This document shows, one piece after another, positions 15,648-24,942 of a DNA stretch of 64,000 nt. The notes below the pieces were generated by a model. The model was not told the DNA's origin, did no database searches, and saw nothing but the letters and a program-made list of their open reading frames with translations. The DNA comes from a bacterium ADurb.Bin243 (GTDB taxonomy: Bacteria > Muiribacteriota > UBA9980): contig MWBZ01000002.1 of assembly GCA_002069765.1 (NCBI GenBank), forward strand, positions 1-64,000, in the 5' to 3' direction. The position numbers and the translations under genes are program-made. The first letter of the stretch is position 1. Each line of letters starts with the position of its first letter.

Positions 15648-17324
15648 GTGAATAAATTAAAAGTCATAATTACGGGCGATATGGTAGGGCGTTTCGAGAA
15701 GGAAGTCGAAAAATTCAAACTTGCCGCCAGTTTTAGCCAGACCGACGTTTATTTCCGAAACCTGGATATGCAGTCGAGCATTTCCAAGCATACCCTTCGC
15801 GTCCGCCACCAGACGGCTTCAGGAACGAAAAACGACGAATCGCATAAAATAACTTTTACCTGCCTTTCAGAAAGCAGCGACGAGTGGGCTAAATTTTCGG
15901 AAATTTGCTCGGCCTGCGATGAAAATATCTATAAAATACTTTCCGCCACCGGTTTTAAAAGGCTGGCCACGCTGGCCAAGCATCGCAGGCTCTACGAAGG
16001 CCCTTTCAACATGAGCCGCGACGATATTTTCGGGTTCGGTTCCGTGGTGAAGGCTTATTATAAAAACGACGAAGAAAAAAAACGGATTATGGATTTTATG
16101 CACCGCATAGGCGTTTCAGGTTACGAAACACGCACCAATCTTCAGATGGTGCTTGAAAGCATAAATAATAAAACCGCGGGCAGCAAGGACGAGGGCGTGA
16201 AAACTGTAAAATCGGAAGTTTTCAAGCTTCTTAACTCGGGAAGGCGCATCATTATAGCCGTCGCCGGCGGTTCCGGCTCCGGAAAGACTTTTATAGCCAG
16301 CGAACTGGTTTCGTGGCTTCCGGATGTGACCGTTTTCACTCTGGACGACTACTACAAAGACAGAAGCTGGATATCGGAAAATCTGAATTCCAATTTCGAC
16401 GATCCGGAAGCGATCAACCTGGATCTCGCCCGCGATCATCTTATGCGACTTAAAAACGGCGAAACGGTCATGCGCCCCAGGCGTTCGCTTGAAAAAGGCT
16501 GCGTCGTCGGATATCAGGAAGTCAAGCCGCAAAAGATGATAGTAGTCGAAGGTATATTCGCTTTGCACGAAAAACTCGCCGATCTATTCGACTATTCCGT
16601 CTTTATCGAAGCCAATCTTCATGGCAAGCTCCTGCGCAGGCTTATGCGCGACATCGGAAAAACGGGCCAGGATTTTGAAGGGATATTGCTGCAGTACGTC
16701 AGCACCGTTCAGCCCATGTATGAAAAGCACATCGAAGTCACTAAAAACGCGGCCAATCTGATCATAAACAATGAGTTCGCGCCGTATTGCGAAACCTACG
16801 ATAAAATCAACCGCTTCGAATTCAAAATAAGGTGCCTGTTCGACGTTCCCATAAAAACGTTGAAAGACCACGGCGCTACGCTTATCAGCGAGCAGAGGCA
16901 GGTCGATAAGTATTACGTCGCCCCCGGCCTCAATTTTATGGAAAGCGACGAGCTTTTGAGAATAAGGGAAGAGAACTCGGCGTTGAGCCTTACATATAAA
17001 GGCCCGCGCAAAGGCACTTTTCAGAGGCCGCGCATAGATTTCCCTATCAACATGAAATTCGCCGAAGTTCTTATTTATCTTGGATATTCAAATGTCATAA
17101 CCACCGAAAAGACCCGCTATAAATTTAAAATCGAAAGCGACGCAGAGCTCGACATCGTAATAGACGACGTTAAAAATCTGGGTACGTTTATCGAAGTCAG
17201 GGTCGGATCGCCGGCGGGCGAAAAAAAAGCCGAGCGCTTTTTGAAAAACCTGGGATTAAAGGTCAGGCGCGACCATAATAAAGGGTATTTCGAGGAAATT
17301 CTGAAAAAAGCTTTTGTGATATAG
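15648..17324 (+). CDS. CYTH - uridine kinase-like - CYTH fusion protein
   Basis: A 558-residue three-part protein. Residues 1-165 look like a divergent CYTH (triphosphate tunnel) domain: TDVYFRN, TLRVRHQ, HKITFTC, GFKRLATLAKHRRLYEG. Residues 195-390 are a P-loop kinase with GGSGSGKT at 207-214, FTLDDYYKD and FDDPEAINLDLA, as in uridine kinases and phosphoribulokinases. Residues 395-555 are a second, clearer CYTH domain (VDKYYV, LLRIREE, LSLTYKGP, IDDVKNLGTFIEVRV). Kinase-CYTH fusions are known, for example plant TTM proteins. Flanking CYTH domains on both sides are less familiar. The start is GTG 15648 with GGAG upstream. The substrate is not established. Confidence 0.88.
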   Translation: MNKLKVIITGDMVGRFEKEVEKFKLAASFSQTDVYFRNLDMQSSISKHTLRVRHQTASGTKNDESHKITFTCLSESSDEWAKFSEICSACDENIYKILSATGFKRLATLAKHRRLYEGPFNMSRDDIFGFGSVVKAYYKNDEEKKRIMDFMHRIGVSGYETRTNLQMVLESINNKTAGSKDEGVKTVKSEVFKLLNSGRRIIIAVAGGSGSGKTFIASELVSWLPDVTVFTLDDYYKDRSWISENLNSNFDDPEAINLDLARDHLMRLKNGETVMRPRRSLEKGCVVGYQEVKPQKMIVVEGIFALHEKLADLFDYSVFIEANLHGKLLRRLMRDIGKTGQDFEGILLQYVSTVQPMYEKHIEVTKNAANLIINNEFAPYCETYDKINRFEFKIRCLFDVPIKTLKDHGATLISEQRQVDKYYVAPGLNFMESDELLRIREENSALSLTYKGPRKGTFQRPRIDFPINMKFAEVLIYLGYSNVITTEKTRYKFKIESDAELDIVIDDVKNLGTFIEVRVGSPAGEKKAERFLKNLGLKVRRDHNKGYFEEILKKAFVI

Positions 17325-17342
17325 CGGTTCAGCGGCCCGGGA

Positions 17343-19379
17343 CTATTTCGGGGACGCCGGGCCGGAAGAAGCGGCCGATGCCGGAGAAGGTATGTTTTCT
17401 ATATTGTTTATCGGTTCGGCCGTGAGCGAACCCGCGTTTTGCGAAGTGAGCGTTTTGGCGTCCATCTTTTTAAGCATATTGACGAAAACTTCGGCCAGAT
17501 TAGGGTCGAACTGCCCTCCGGCGCACTTGATGAATTCGGAGTAAACTTTTTCCATGGCCATGGCGTCGCGGTACGGCCTGTTGGAGGTCATTGCGTCGAA
17601 AGCGTCGGCCAGGGCTATTATTCTTGCGGAGAAAGGTATTTTTTCGCCGGCGAGGCCGTCTGGATAACCGCGGCCGTCCCATCTTTCGTGGTGGTTTCTT
17701 ATCCCCGCGCGCACGATGGGGTTCAGCGCCATCGGTTCGACTATGGAATCGCCTATAGACGGATGCAGCTTGATAGTGGCGAACTCTTCGTCGGTGAGCC
17801 TTCCTTTTTTCGTCAATATGGTTTCGGAAATTCCTATTTTGCCTATATCGTGAAGAATGGCGGCCTGCCTTATATTTTCTATTTCTTCGTGAGCCAGGTT
17901 CAGCTCTTTTGAAAGAAGCACGGCGAATTCCGTCACCCGTTCCGAATGGCCCGAAGTGTAAGCGTCTTTAAATTCGAGCGCGTTGGTGGCCACGCGGATC
18001 GTAGAAAGAAACTGGTCTTTCATGCTTTCGTAGAGCTTGGCGTTTTCTATCACCACTGCGGCCTGGGTTGAAAGGGCCGATAATATGCTCAGATCGCTCG
18101 ATACGAAGTTGTTTTGAGAAACGTCTGAAATGACCAGCATCATGCCCGTGACTTTCTGCTTTGTATGGAGCGGCACGCAGATTATTTCCTTGACCCTGAA
18201 TTTTAAATAATTGGTCAGGTCGGCCAGGTCGATATTTTCGTCGATATTGGTTATCAGCATGGCGTTAAGCTCTTTTGAAAGTTTTTCGCATAGCTCGGAA
18301 TCGCTGTCTATTCTGAATTCGTAGGCGCAGCGCATATCGATAGGCCCGTGGCAGGTCTTGATTTCGAACTGCATGGAGTCGGGGTTGAACAGCATAATCA
18401 TGCCGGCTTTTGAAAAAACTATGTGTATGCATGTTTCGAGGACCTGGCGCAGCAGGATATTTACGTCCAGAATGGAGCTCATGACCTTCGAAGCGCTGAA
18501 AAGCATTTCGAGCTCTTCCACTTTTTTTTCGGCCTGCTGGTAGAGCCTCGAATTTTCTATAGTTATGGCGGCCTGATTGGCCAATATGGTAAGCAGGTGA
18601 AGGTCGTCGTCGTTGAATATTTCGTGGTTCTTTTTGTCGTTGATATTTAAAACGCCGATTACCTTGTCGCCGAGCTTGACCGGTACGCAAATGAAAGACT
18701 TGGTTTCGAACTTGGGGTTCGAGCTTTTTTTGAAGCGCGGGTCGTTTTCGATGTCTTTTGATAAATAAGGTTTCCCTTCGTAAGCGACCGTTCCGGCGAT
18801 GCCGCTTCCGACTTTGATCCTGACTTTTTTCATGATTTCGGGCGTAAGGCCGTTGGAAACCCTTATGGTCAGTTCGTTGGTTTCTTCTTCTATGAGCATC
18901 AGCGAGGCATATTTGGCGTCGAGAACGCTGGTGGCGAGGTCTATTATGAGGCGCAGCACTTCGTCGAGACTGAGCCGCGCGCTCATGGCCTTGGATATCT
19001 TGTGGACGGTGTCCATTTCGATTATTTTGCGCTGGTTGATCTTTTGATTGGCTTTGTTTATCCTGTCGATGATATTCGAGATGGATGCGGCTATTTCATA
19101 CATCTCGGAGCTCTTGTCTATGGAATCAAGCTCCAGTTCTTTGTTATCCTGGGTATTGTCGATGACTTTTATAATTTCGTATATGGGGAGGGAAAAGCTT
19201 TTTTTAATTATGCTCGAAACCAGCCCCATAAACATTGCGAATATTATAAGTACGCAGGCGATAAAAGGGACGCTGAAAGGCTTGATTATAACGCTTATGC
19301 CGATAACGAGCAGCAGCGCCACGGCAAACAGGAGACCGATTATGTAAGCCACTTTTATGCCTATTCTGGTTTCTTTCAT
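17343..19379 (-). CDS. Membrane GAF-GAF-HD-GYP protein, probable cyclic di-GMP phosphodiesterase
   Basis: A 678-residue signalling protein: two N-terminal membrane helices (about 8-58), a linker, two GAF domains (about 125-275 and 285-455), and an HD-GYP domain. The HD-GYP motifs are intact: HSERVTEFA, ILHDIGKIGI, HPSIGD, and NHHERWDGRGYPDG with GYP at 571-573. A low-complexity Ala/Ser/Pro tail follows. Family members hydrolyse cyclic di-GMP; the GAF domains presumably sense small ligands. It diverges from the sensor kinase gene at 19543. No GGDEF protein is present in the window. Confidence 0.92.
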   Translation of the reverse strand: MKETRIGIKVAYIIGLLFAVALLLVIGISVIIKPFSVPFIACVLIIFAMFMGLVSSIIKKSFSLPIYEIIKVIDNTQDNKELELDSIDKSSEMYEIAASISNIIDRINKANQKINQRKIIEMDTVHKISKAMSARLSLDEVLRLIIDLATSVLDAKYASLMLIEEETNELTIRVSNGLTPEIMKKVRIKVGSGIAGTVAYEGKPYLSKDIENDPRFKKSSNPKFETKSFICVPVKLGDKVIGVLNINDKKNHEIFNDDDLHLLTILANQAAITIENSRLYQQAEKKVEELEMLFSASKVMSSILDVNILLRQVLETCIHIVFSKAGMIMLFNPDSMQFEIKTCHGPIDMRCAYEFRIDSDSELCEKLSKELNAMLITNIDENIDLADLTNYLKFRVKEIICVPLHTKQKVTGMMLVISDVSQNNFVSSDLSILSALSTQAAVVIENAKLYESMKDQFLSTIRVATNALEFKDAYTSGHSERVTEFAVLLSKELNLAHEEIENIRQAAILHDIGKIGISETILTKKGRLTDEEFATIKLHPSIGDSIVEPMALNPIVRAGIRNHHERWDGRGYPDGLAGEKIPFSARIIALADAFDAMTSNRPYRDAMAMEKVYSEFIKCAGGQFDPNLAEVFVNMLKKMDAKTLTSQNAGSLTAEPINNIENIPSPASAASSGPASPK

Positions 19380-19503
19380 ACAATACCGCCGTTAACTGCT
19401 TGAAGGTGTCGGCGCCGAAGGTTTTTCCGGCATGCCGCGATGCGGAATGAATTATTCCGATAAAGTACATCTCACTATTAATTATAACACAAAGTTTAAA
19501 TGC

Positions 19504-19533
19504 TTGACAAGTAGACGAGATATTGTTTATAAT
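19504..19533 (+). promoter_or_regulatory. Promoter abutting the sensor kinase start
   Basis: TTGACA 19504-19509, 18-base spacer, TATAAT 19528-19533. ATG 19543 begins nine bases after the -10 box, with no Shine-Dalgarno, so a leaderless or nearly leaderless message is expected. Confidence 0.8.
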
Positions 19534-19542
19534 TCATCCGAA

Positions 19543-21123
19543 ATGTACAGCGTTAAGATTTACACCGTCAGAATCATAGGATTGCTAGCTTTATCGGCCT
19601 TTTTAATTTATCTTGGCCTTGTTATCACATTTCAGTACGTAAAAGATACCGCTTCTGAAAACCGAAACGAATCCATTCAATTCATAACTTCTGAAATTCA
19701 CGATCAAATCATCGAGCTCAAGCTTATGAACAATCTTATCAAGCTTCAGCAGTACCTTCAAAACTACGCTCGATCCGGCGAAGTAGAAGTGTATAAGCTG
19801 CACGTTCTCAACAGGAATTTTGAAGTCGTGGCGTCTTCGGACATAAGTTATATCAAAAAGAAGCTGCTGGACGAAAGTTACAGGCAGGTAAAAGACCGCT
19901 CGAGGTCTTACGTTATAAACCAGGTTATCGAAGGCGAAAATATAGTCGAATGCGCCTATCCAATTAAAACGAGCATTTTCACGGATAGCAAGAATTCCCT
20001 TAACGTGCCGGAAGGCGAAGTGCTCGGAATACTTCTTGTGTGGCGCAAACTTTCGCCCATAAACGAAATGATACATTCCAGCTACTCCAGCTGGGCCATT
20101 GTGATCGTCCTTCTGGGCATATTGCTGGTGGTCATTTTAATAGGCGTGTATGTAAATAAATTTTTCACCAACCTGGGTTCCATAGCGGGGACCGCTAAAA
20201 AACTGGCGGCCGGCAATTTAAACGAACGCCTCGATTTCGATAAAAATTCCGAGTTCGGCCTCCTGGCGGATTCTTTCAACCAGATAGCCGACAACCTCGA
20301 AAACCGTATCAAGGAAACGACGATCGTAAATAAAAAACTCGAAGAATCCAATGTCGAAAAAGAGAAACAGGTGAGCATACTTTCGCAGATGGCCGGCGGA
20401 GTCGCGCATGAAATCAGAAATCCGCTCGGAGGAATAAGGGGTTTCGCCGAGCTTCTGAAAAACGAGATCAGCGCCGATGATGAAAAAAAGACGCGCTATA
20501 TAAACTACATACTCGACGAAGTCAAGACCCTCGAGTGCCTGGTTCAGAACGTCCTCGATTTCGCCAGGCCGAAGCCGCCCTGCAAGGGAAAAATATTTTC
20601 TGAAATGTTGATAGAGGCCATGGCGAATATCATTGAAAATAAAATCGACGTTATCGCCAGGAATAATAATAAAAAAATCGAGTTCGGCTATAAGATCAGC
20701 GAAGACGCCTCCGAATTCGAAGCCGATGCCGGCCAGCTGCGGCAGGTCATTTTAAATCTTTCATTGAACGCATGCGAAGCCATGAGCGAAACCGGCGGCC
20801 GTCTCGATATCGACATATCCAGAATAAACGCCGAAGCCCTTAAAAACGAATTCGCCGCCGGCGGCGACAACGCCGGAAAAATTATTAATTCAGGGGCAGC
20901 GGCCGGAGGTTATATAAAAATTTCAGTATCCGACAACGGATGCGGCATCGACAAAAAAATCATGGATAACTTATTCGCGCCTTTTTTTACCACGCGCGCT
21001 TCCGGAACCGGACTGGGGCTTTCAATATGCAAAAAAATAATCGACAATCACGGCGGTTTCATAAAGATTAAAAGCGTTCCGGGCGGCGGAACGACTTTTA
21101 CGGTTTTTATTCCAGGCGCCTGA
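19543..21123 (+). CDS. Membrane sensor histidine kinase
   Basis: A 526-residue kinase: membrane helix near 10-30, extracytoplasmic sensor of about 155 residues, second helix near 185-210, HAMP domain (about 210-262), and a short coiled coil. The HisKA box GGVAHEIRNPLGGIRGFAELL carries His289, and the HATPase has the N-box LNLSLNACEAM, VSDNGCGID and the GTGLGLSICKKI lid. The sequence is NtrB-like in the catalytic part. A longer reading from 19432 is rejected because the promoter lies inside it. No response regulator gene is adjacent, so the partner is encoded elsewhere. Confidence 0.92.
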   Translation: MYSVKIYTVRIIGLLALSAFLIYLGLVITFQYVKDTASENRNESIQFITSEIHDQIIELKLMNNLIKLQQYLQNYARSGEVEVYKLHVLNRNFEVVASSDISYIKKKLLDESYRQVKDRSRSYVINQVIEGENIVECAYPIKTSIFTDSKNSLNVPEGEVLGILLVWRKLSPINEMIHSSYSSWAIVIVLLGILLVVILIGVYVNKFFTNLGSIAGTAKKLAAGNLNERLDFDKNSEFGLLADSFNQIADNLENRIKETTIVNKKLEESNVEKEKQVSILSQMAGGVAHEIRNPLGGIRGFAELLKNEISADDEKKTRYINYILDEVKTLECLVQNVLDFARPKPPCKGKIFSEMLIEAMANIIENKIDVIARNNNKKIEFGYKISEDASEFEADAGQLRQVILNLSLNACEAMSETGGRLDIDISRINAEALKNEFAAGGDNAGKIINSGAAAGGYIKISVSDNGCGIDKKIMDNLFAPFFTTRASGTGLGLSICKKIIDNHGGFIKIKSVPGGGTTFTVFIPGA

Positions 21124-21133
21124 TCCGTCCCGC

Positions 21134-22309
21134 TTATTCGCGCCATGCGTTCAGTATGCGGCCGGGAGAGTTTAAAAACGGCTCTAGTTCTTCATGCAAG
21201 CTTATTTTTTCGATTTTATATAAGCCGGCTTTTTTTACGATCGGCATTTCAATATGGCCGTCCGTCGAAGCTTTTTTATCGTTAGATATAAATTTACGCA
21301 TCCGCCGGAATATGCCCGGCGTATTCAAAAGCTCGTCCAGGGCTGCGTAATGTGAACATCTTCGTATGAAATTAATTAGTTTTGCCGTGATTTTATCGCG
21401 GTCTTCGCAACCGCCGTATTTGTGTTTTGCAAATATAAGCTCTACCGCCATTCCCAGGCCGACCGCCGCGCCGTGAGGTATCGCGCCGCCGGAAACGCTT
21501 TCAAACGCGTGCCCGAAAGTGTGTCCGAAATTCAAAGCCAGCCTCTCATTTTTATCGAACGGGTCTTTTTTTACGATCCGCGTTTTAAATTCCACGCATT
21601 TTTTTATTATGCCGAAAAAAATCGGTGAGTTCGCGGCCTGAACGGCGGCCTCTCTTTTTCCGAAGCCGTTTTGCGCCCGGTATTTTTTTAGCAGGCGCTG
21701 GTTTTCAAAGATTTCATCAAGCATGGTTTTTGAAAACAGTACGCCGTATTTCAGCGCTTCGAAAAGGCCGTTTTCAATCTCTTTTACAGGCAGCGTCCTG
21801 AGAAATTCCGGGCATATAATAATTTCATCGGCCGGATAAAAAGTTCCGGCGCAATTTTTAAACCCGCCGAGGTTGACCGCCGTTTTTCCTCCGACAGCCG
21901 CGTCGATCATAGCAAGAAGCGTGGTCGGAATAAGAATGAGCCTCGCGCCGCGTTTATAAATAGAAGCGCAGAAAGCGCCCAGATCGGTCAGGTTACCGCC
22001 GCCGGCGGCTATTATGGTGTCGTTTCTGCCCAGGCCGAATTCCAGAGCTTCTTTAATTACCGTTTCGACGCAGCCGAAAGATTTGAGCTTTTCGCCGGAG
22101 CCGCGAAGGATTATCGGGCATGGCTGCGGCTCGGCCAGGGCGGTTAGAGCCGGAAGATTTAAAATCGAATACAGTCTGCGTCCTGTGATCAAAACGCTTT
22201 TGGCGCATAGTTCGCCCTGCAGGTGAAGGGCCGCCTGCGAAAAGTCTTTGAATAAAAAAATATTGGATCGCGCCGGACTTAATTTATCCATACTCTTTAA
22301 TTTTAGCAT
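21134..22309 (-). CDS. aroB: 3-dehydroquinate synthase
   Basis: Converts DAHP to 3-dehydroquinate in the shikimate pathway, using NAD and a divalent metal. Seen: the NAD-binding GGGNLTDLGAFCASIYKRG, the block IPTTLLAMIDAAVGGKTAVN, and the metal-binding GHTFGHAFE and PHGAAVGLGM regions. The start is placed at ATG 22309 (MLKLKSMDKL), because AGGAG lies seven bases before it; this gives 391 residues. The upstream extension to 22378 is not supported. It is convergent with the sensor kinase and not clustered with other aro genes. Confidence 0.93.
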   Translation of the reverse strand: MLKLKSMDKLSPARSNIFLFKDFSQAALHLQGELCAKSVLITGRRLYSILNLPALTALAEPQPCPIILRGSGEKLKSFGCVETVIKEALEFGLGRNDTIIAAGGGNLTDLGAFCASIYKRGARLILIPTTLLAMIDAAVGGKTAVNLGGFKNCAGTFYPADEIIICPEFLRTLPVKEIENGLFEALKYGVLFSKTMLDEIFENQRLLKKYRAQNGFGKREAAVQAANSPIFFGIIKKCVEFKTRIVKKDPFDKNERLALNFGHTFGHAFESVSGGAIPHGAAVGLGMAVELIFAKHKYGGCEDRDKITAKLINFIRRCSHYAALDELLNTPGIFRRMRKFISNDKKASTDGHIEMPIVKKAGLYKIEKISLHEELEPFLNSPGRILNAWRE

Positions 22310-22397
22310 AAATTCTCCTGCCGGCGGAAGTTTTTGGCGAAATAAATGCCCTGAAAAAAAGGGATTTAATGACGGCAATTTATTTGACGGGTTATAG

Positions 22398-22426
22398 TTG
22401 ACATTAGATATTTACTATGTTATATT
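22398..22426 (+). promoter_or_regulatory. Promoter of the signalling operon
   Basis: TTGACA 22398-22403, 17-base spacer, TATATT 22421-22426, about 65 bases upstream of GTG 22494. I see no terminator until after 31553, so this may drive all six genes. Confidence 0.8.
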
Positions 22427-22493
22427 AACTAAAGATTAATATGGCATGACCGGAAACTGTATTTAGCGACGGATCTTTCAGGGAGGTTTTTAA

Positions 22494-24296
22494 GTGTTTT
22501 TTAAAAAATTTAATGTCATAAAAGTTGCGGCGGCGCTTTCCGCGGCATTCATTCTTATTCCATGCGGCTTTTCTTCGGCGGAAGAAAAAGTCGTGATAGG
22601 TTCGGAAGAAACCAGGCAGGTCGAAGTTAAAAAAGAATCCGGGGACGTCCGTCCGCCGGAAAATATTCCAGCAACGGTTATCGGCGGCGAAAAAGAGAGC
22701 CCGAAAGAACCGGCGCAGTCCCCTCGGACGCCTGAACCTCCGCCGGAAGAAAATAAAAAACCTCAAGCTCCTTCGGCTTTAACGGCCGCCGCCGCCGGAG
22801 GCAAAATCAAGCTCAACTGGAACGAAGTTTCCGGGGCGCATCATTACAATATCTATCGCGACACGGCCGATAAGATAACCAAAAAAGCTTCAAAATACAA
22901 TACCAATCAGAACGAATTCGAAGACGAGGACGTAAGCGCCGGCGCGACTTATTTTTATTTCGTTACGAGCGCCGTCAAAGGTAAAGACGAAAAAGTCAAA
23001 TATATCGAATCAGACCCGGCCGGGCCTATAAAAATAGAAACCGAAGATAAAACTCCCCCTGAAAAAGTGGAATCCATTAAAATCGAAACCGCCGAAAACG
23101 GAAAGGTGCGGCTAATATGGAAGCGGCCTTCCAGCGCGAACCTCGCGGAGTATATCGTCTTAAGGGGTGAATCCGCCGATCTTACGGCCGCCGGCGTGCC
23201 GGCCCTTTCCGAGATAAAAAAAACGGCATCGGAATTTTTTGAAGAAGACGGGCTCGACAACGAAAAGAGCTATTTTTACGCGCTGGATTGCGTTTCAAAG
23301 AGCGGCGTCAAAAGCGGCCTTACTCCCGCCGTTCATGTCAGGCTCAAAGACACTCTCGCCCCTGACGCGCCGGTCAATATAGCCGCAGCCGCCCATGCGG
23401 GAAAAATCGAGCTCAGCTGGCAGCGTCCTAAAAATAACGATATAGCCTATTATTCGATTTATAAAAGCGAGGGCGGCGAAGGCGGCTTTAAAAAAGTGTC
23501 TTCGCCCTCGCTCATTACGCAGGAGCATTATACCGATAAAGCCGTTAAAGGCGGCCGTGAATATTCCTACCGCATTACCGCGAGCGATAAGAGCGCCAAC
23601 GAGTCTAAAATGAGCGAGCCCGCGGTCAACGTTAAAATGAAAATCCCTTTCAATATAAGCTTCGCCAGGTCCGGCGAAAAATCTTATTACGGTTTTTCGT
23701 ACAACCAGCAGCAGAGTTCGCTTTATTATACCGAGTCGTCCGACGGAAAAACCTGGTCGTGGTGGACGCCGGTTATACAAAATCTTCCGCTGCCGGACGG
23801 ATATTCAGATTCATGCCGTATATCTTTCGCCAGAGACGGCAAAAAAATTATGGCGTTCGTGTATGATATCGAAAAAATGTCTATAGCGCGGGCGGTTTCA
23901 ACCGATGAAGGAAAAAACTGGAAATGGTGGGAAACGTATTCTTCGAGCCTGCCGCTGCCCGACGGTTTCGACGAAAATACTCGAATCAGTTTCAGCGTCA
24001 GGGGCAATCTCGTCTATTGCATATGCTTTAACGCCGAGGCTAAAACGCTTTCCGCCGCCAGCACGTCCGACGGGCAATCGTGGAAATGGTGGAAAAAATA
24101 CGGAGATAACCTCGCGGCCCTGCCTAATTATTCTTCCGGCACCCAGAGCAGCGCTTGTTTTTATAATAACCAGTTCGAGGCGTATTCATATAATCTTGAC
24201 GATAAAACCCTTTATAAAGGCACTCTACCCATGGACAAAGGCGCTTACTCCAGCTGGAACGAGGTTTCGGCTAAATTTCCCGCGCCGCCGCAATGA
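22494..24296 (+). CDS. Exported fibronectin type III protein with WW-rich repeats
   Basis: A 600-residue exported protein. A signal peptide (about 1-28) is followed by a Pro/Glu-rich linker and three FN3 domains starting near residues 92, 188 and 288. The C-terminal part from about 375 has three to four repeats built around GKTWSWWTPVIQNLPLPDG, GKNWKWWETYSSSLPLPDG and GQSWKWWKKYGDNLAALP, spaced about 57 residues, resembling blades of a BNR/sialidase-like propeller. The start is GTG 22494 with GGGAGG upstream. It heads the signalling operon, so it could be an extracellular ligand or binding module; that is a guess from context. Confidence 0.85.
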   Translation: MFFKKFNVIKVAAALSAAFILIPCGFSSAEEKVVIGSEETRQVEVKKESGDVRPPENIPATVIGGEKESPKEPAQSPRTPEPPPEENKKPQAPSALTAAAAGGKIKLNWNEVSGAHHYNIYRDTADKITKKASKYNTNQNEFEDEDVSAGATYFYFVTSAVKGKDEKVKYIESDPAGPIKIETEDKTPPEKVESIKIETAENGKVRLIWKRPSSANLAEYIVLRGESADLTAAGVPALSEIKKTASEFFEEDGLDNEKSYFYALDCVSKSGVKSGLTPAVHVRLKDTLAPDAPVNIAAAAHAGKIELSWQRPKNNDIAYYSIYKSEGGEGGFKKVSSPSLITQEHYTDKAVKGGREYSYRITASDKSANESKMSEPAVNVKMKIPFNISFARSGEKSYYGFSYNQQQSSLYYTESSDGKTWSWWTPVIQNLPLPDGYSDSCRISFARDGKKIMAFVYDIEKMSIARAVSTDEGKNWKWWETYSSSLPLPDGFDENTRISFSVRGNLVYCICFNAEAKTLSAASTSDGQSWKWWKKYGDNLAALPNYSSGTQSSACFYNNQFEAYSYNLDDKTLYKGTLPMDKGAYSSWNEVSAKFPAPPQ

Positions 24297-24337
24297 TTAA
24301 TTTGAGAAATTTATTATAAATATTAGGAGAGGTTTAT

Positions 24338-24898
24338 ATGCTATCGGTTGAACATTTGAAAATCTCGGCTAAAAACGGCGATATCGAATCTATAAGAAAA
24401 AATATGGAACTTATTAAAGATGACGAGAAATTGCTCCACACGCTTTTTAATCTTGCCATAAGGCATTCCAGAGTTGATATAGCTAAATTTCTCATCGACG
24501 GCCAGATCGACATTAACTACCGCGGAAAATACGGCTGGACGGCCCTTATACGCGCTGTCGAGTCTTCGTCTTTCGATATAGTAGAATTGCTCGTGGCAAG
24601 GGGCGCTCTTATCGGCGTGGAAGATAAATACGGCAATACCGCGCTGAACCTGGCTTCGGCGGAAGGGCGCCTCGACGTCGTAAAGCTGCTGGTCAAAAAC
24701 AACGTAAGGATAAATCACGTCAATAAATACGGCTGGACCGCTTTAATGCGCGCAGTCGACAACCGCCGCGCCGACATAGCTAAATATCTTATCGGCTGCG
24801 GCGCCGATGTCAGGATAAAAGACAAGCTGAACCGCACCGCGGCGGATATCGCCAGAAATAAAAGCTATTTCGAACTTATCGGCCTGGTAGAATTTTAA
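24338..24898 (+). CDS. Ankyrin-repeat protein
   Basis: A 186-residue protein made almost wholly of ankyrin repeats, about five, seen in the phrases KYGWTALIRAVESSSFDIVE, KYGNTALNLASAEGRLDVVK and KYGWTALMRAVDNRRADIAK spaced 33 residues apart. There is no signal peptide, so it is cytoplasmic. AGGAGAGG precedes the ATG. It sits 41 bases after the FN3 gene and 44 before the response regulator, so it is probably a protein-binding adaptor in the same operon. Confidence 0.9.
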   Translation: MLSVEHLKISAKNGDIESIRKNMELIKDDEKLLHTLFNLAIRHSRVDIAKFLIDGQIDINYRGKYGWTALIRAVESSSFDIVELLVARGALIGVEDKYGNTALNLASAEGRLDVVKLLVKNNVRINHVNKYGWTALMRAVDNRRADIAKYLIGCGADVRIKDKLNRTAADIARNKSYFELIGLVEF

Positions 24899-24942
24899 AA
24901 AGATTAATTTTCCGCGTTACGCGGTAACAACAGGAGATTATT

